From Clostridia bacterium (GTDB taxonomy: Bacteria > Bacillota > Clostridia > Oscillospirales > Acutalibacteraceae): DNA of 14,749 bases. The DNA is taken from positions 1 through 14,749 of the forward strand of contig JAGAZW010000218.1 in NCBI GenBank assembly GCA_017939855.1. Reading direction: 5' to 3'. How positions within the stretch are numbered: position 1 is the stretch's first letter; each line of letters begins with the position of its first letter. The notes beneath the pieces were generated by a model that did no database searches, was not told where the DNA came from, and worked only from the letters and a program-made list of their open reading frames with translations. This document shows positions 12,744-14,749 of the stretch, one piece after another. The position numbers and the translations under genes were made by a program.

Positions 12744-14600
12744 ATGCCGAAGATAAATCTGCTTTCAAAAGAACTATCCGAGCTTATTGCCGCAGGCGAG
12801 GTGGTAGAGCGTCCGGCTTCTGTAGTTAAAGAGTTGGTAGAAAACTCTATTGACGCTGATGCAAAGCATATAACTGTGGAAATAACAAATGGCGGAATAA
12901 CCTCTATTCGTATTACCGACGATGGCTGCGGAATAGAAAGAGAGGATGTTGCTACTGCTTTTTTGCGCCACGCTACAAGTAAAATTAAAAGTGAAAGTGA
13001 TTTATATTCCATTTCTTCTTTAGGTTTCAGAGGCGAAGCCCTGGCGGCTACTGCCAGTGTTTCAAGAATAGAGCTTTTTACCAAATCTCGCAATGAGGAT
13101 ATGGGTACGCATTATGTAATTGAGGGAGCAAACGAGGTTTTGTCGGAGGAATCGGGATGTCCGGATGGGACAACCATTGTTATTCGTGATATATTTTATA
13201 ATACCCCGGCAAGAATGAAGTTTCTCAAAAAGGACGTTTCGGAGGCAAGTGCCTGTGCGGCTGTAGTTGAGAGAGCCGCCCTTTCGCATCCCGAAATCGC
13301 ATTTAAGTTTATTCGTGACGGTAAGCTTTCTTTTTCCACTTCGGGAGACTCGAGCCTAAAGAGTGCCATTTACAGCCTTTTAGGAAGGGATTTCTCAAAC
13401 TCTTTAATTGAAGTAGAGTGCGAAAGCTCAGGTGTTGAAGTTTCAGGTTTTATAACAAAACCTGTTTATTGCCGTCAATCGAGAGCGTCGCAGTATACCT
13501 TCTTGAACGGAAGACTTGTCCGTTGCGGTACTGTTACTGCCGCTATAGAACAGGCATATAAAAATACCGCTATGGTCGGTAAATTTCCGGGATTTGTTGT
13601 ATGTGTGAAGGTGCCTTTTGATAGTGTTGATGTGAATGTTCATCCGGCTAAAACCGAGGTGCGATTTGCTGATGAAAAGCGTGTTTTCGATGCGGTTTAT
13701 TATGCCGCTAAAAATGCCCTTGCACTTTTGGACACAAGACCCGTCATTTCTTCTTATAAAAACGATAATGCTATAAATCGTATGAGTACCGAAGAATACT
13801 GTCAGCAAAAGGCATATATTCCCGAAACGGCAGCAGAAAAGGCTTATAAAACCTTTATAGAAAAGCCTGTTTTAAAAACTGATAATACTTCTTTCTTGCA
13901 AAGAAAAGATGTTAAAGATTATATACAAAAAAGCGAATCGGTAAAAATTGATAAAGTAGATACAAAGGACCAAGAAGTTAAAAAGGAAACCGATTTTTCT
14001 GAAACTCAAAGCTTCCCCGTTTTAGACGACAAGCAAGAAGAAATTGTTTATATAGGTGAAGCCTTTTCAACATATATCGTGGCGCAAAAGCAAAACAGTA
14101 TATATTTGATAGATAAACACGCAGCCCACGAAAGAATACTTTTTAACAATCTTAAAAATAAGGTTAATATAGAAACCCAGACCTTAATGCTGGGAGTAAG
14201 CGTAAGACTCTCAAGGGAAGAGTTTGATGCTGTAACAACAAATATAGAAGTTTTTGAAGACTTCGGCTTTGAAATTGAGGAGTTCGGCAACAGCACAGTG
14301 CTGGTCCGTGCTATCCCCGCAATGCTTATGAGCGAGGATGTTGAGAGTATAATAACAGAAGCTGCGTCAAGTTTGCTTGAAAAGGGTGTGCCGAGTGTGG
14401 AAAAAATTGACCGCATTTACCATACCGTTTCCTGTAAGGCTGCAATAAAGGCAGGTATGCACACATCAAGCGGAGAGCTAAAAGCCCTCGCCGAAAGGGT
14501 GCTGTCGGATAACGAGATTATGTATTGTCCTCATGGCAGACCAGTTGCATTCGAAATAAAGAAACGTGATTTAGAAAAGCAGTTTGGTAGGATTCAATGA
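12744..14600 (+). CDS. mutL: MutL, DNA mismatch repair protein (endonuclease type)
   Basis: A 618-residue GHKL ATPase acting with MutS. N-terminal motifs are [12 protein letters not shown] (E30 catalytic, N34), DDGCGI (59-64), ATSKI and GFRGEAL (94-100), and HPAKTEVRF (300-308). A charged, poorly conserved linker covers about 335-430. The C-terminal domain has DKHAAHE (457-463), SCKAAIKAG (563-571), CPHGRP (595-600) and a final QFGRIQ. H459, E463, C595 and H597 correspond to the metal ligands of Bacillus-type nicking MutL. The last Glu of the DQHAx2Ex4E motif is Asn (N468). The ATG at 12744 is chosen because AAGGTG lies 5 bases upstream; an in-frame ATG at 12672 lies inside mutS. Its stop codon overlaps the miaA start. 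Confidence 0.96.
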   Translation: MPKINLLSKELSELIAAGEVVERPASVVKELVENSIDADAKHITVEITNGGITSIRITDDGCGIEREDVATAFLRHATSKIKSESDLYSISSLGFRGEALAATASVSRIELFTKSRNEDMGTHYVIEGANEVLSEESGCPDGTTIVIRDIFYNTPARMKFLKKDVSEASACAAVVERAALSHPEIAFKFIRDGKLSFSTSGDSSLKSAIYSLLGRDFSNSLIEVECESSGVEVSGFITKPVYCRQSRASQYTFLNGRLVRCGTVTAAIEQAYKNTAMVGKFPGFVVCVKVPFDSVDVNVHPAKTEVRFADEKRVFDAVYYAAKNALALLDTRPVISSYKNDNAINRMSTEEYCQQKAYIPETAAEKAYKTFIEKPVLKTDNTSFLQRKDVKDYIQKSESVKIDKVDTKDQEVKKETDFSETQSFPVLDDKQEEIVYIGEAFSTYIVAQKQNSIYLIDKHAAHERILFNNLKNKVNIETQTLMLGVSVRLSREEFDAVTTNIEVFEDFGFEIEEFGNSTVLVRAIPAMLMSEDVESIITEAASSLLEKGVPSVEKIDRIYHTVSCKAAIKAGMHTSSGELKALAERVLSDNEIMYCPHGRPVAFEIKKRDLEKQFGRIQ

Positions 14601-14749
14601 GTAAGATAAAGATAATTTACGTTGTAGGTCCTACGGCTTCTGGCAAAACAGGATTGGGTATAGATTTAGCTCTAAAGCTCGGCGGCGAAATAGTATCGGC
14701 AGATTCTATGCAGATATATAAAGGTATGAGCATAGCTTCGGCTGCACCT
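14597..14749 (+). CDS. miaA: MiaA, tRNA dimethylallyltransferase (N-terminal part)
   Basis: The first 51 codons of miaA, cut by the window edge. MiaA transfers a dimethylallyl group to N6 of A37 in tRNA, making the substrate of MiaB. Visible features are the P-loop GPTASGKT (11-18) and the conserved [12 protein letters not shown] segment (33-44). The ATG overlaps the mutL stop by ATGA, so the two are probably translationally coupled. The mutL-miaA order is common in Firmicutes. Confidence 0.95.
   Translation, partial: MSKIKIIYVVGPTASGKTGLGIDLALKLGGEIVSADSMQIYKGMSIASAAP

Noticed and set aside
1..14749. CRISPR array, insertion sequence, tRNA, rRNA or phage genes
   Set aside because: No regularly spaced repeats, transposase or integrase motifs, tRNA-like folds or rRNA segments were seen on either strand.

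Overview
The window looks like chromosome from a low-GC Gram-positive bacterium of the class Clostridia, probably an Oscillospirales/Ruminococcaceae-type anaerobe. The signs are strong AGGAG-type ribosome binding sites, consensus sigma-A promoters, T-rich intrinsic terminators, a cohesin/dockerin pair, and the Firmicutes gene order miaB - ymcA - mutS - mutL - miaA. The taxonomic placement is inference; no rRNA is present.

Layout. (1) Positions 1-3349, minus strand: a catabolic operon transcribed as SDR dehydrogenase, then PHP-domain protein, then a zinc-type dehydrogenase related to SorE/YggP that runs off the left edge. It has its own extended -10 promoter (3412-3441). (2) Positions 3491-4437, minus strand: a thiamine uptake unit with a sigma-A promoter, a long leader, a TPP riboswitch, an intrinsic terminator and thiT, ended by a strong terminator. 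(3) Positions 4512-5545, plus strand: two small membrane proteins, a zinc-ribbon/DUF4190-like protein and a DUF2752-like protein, ended by a hairpin between convergent genes. (4) Positions 5547-8157, minus strand: a two-gene surface operon behind a perfect consensus promoter. The first gene encodes a membrane-anchored cohesin-domain protein. The second, overlapping it by ATGA, encodes a secreted transglutaminase-like protein with a C-terminal dockerin. (5) Positions 8195-14749, plus strand: miaB, a ymcA-like gene, mutS, mutL and the start of miaA, closely spaced and probably one operon.

How the genes work together. ThiT is controlled by TPP through transcription termination. MutS and MutL are the mismatch repair pair. 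MiaA and MiaB carry out successive steps of ms2i6A37 tRNA modification and bracket the repair genes. The two dehydrogenases resemble the L-sorbose-1-phosphate reductase/sorbitol-6-phosphate dehydrogenase pair, so the first operon probably handles a sugar or polyol phosphate. The most notable system is the cohesin/dockerin operon. It looks like a minimal two-protein, cellulosome-type surface complex: a tethered one-cohesin receptor and its apparent dedicated dockerin partner, which is a cysteine-protease-fold enzyme instead of a glycoside hydrolase.
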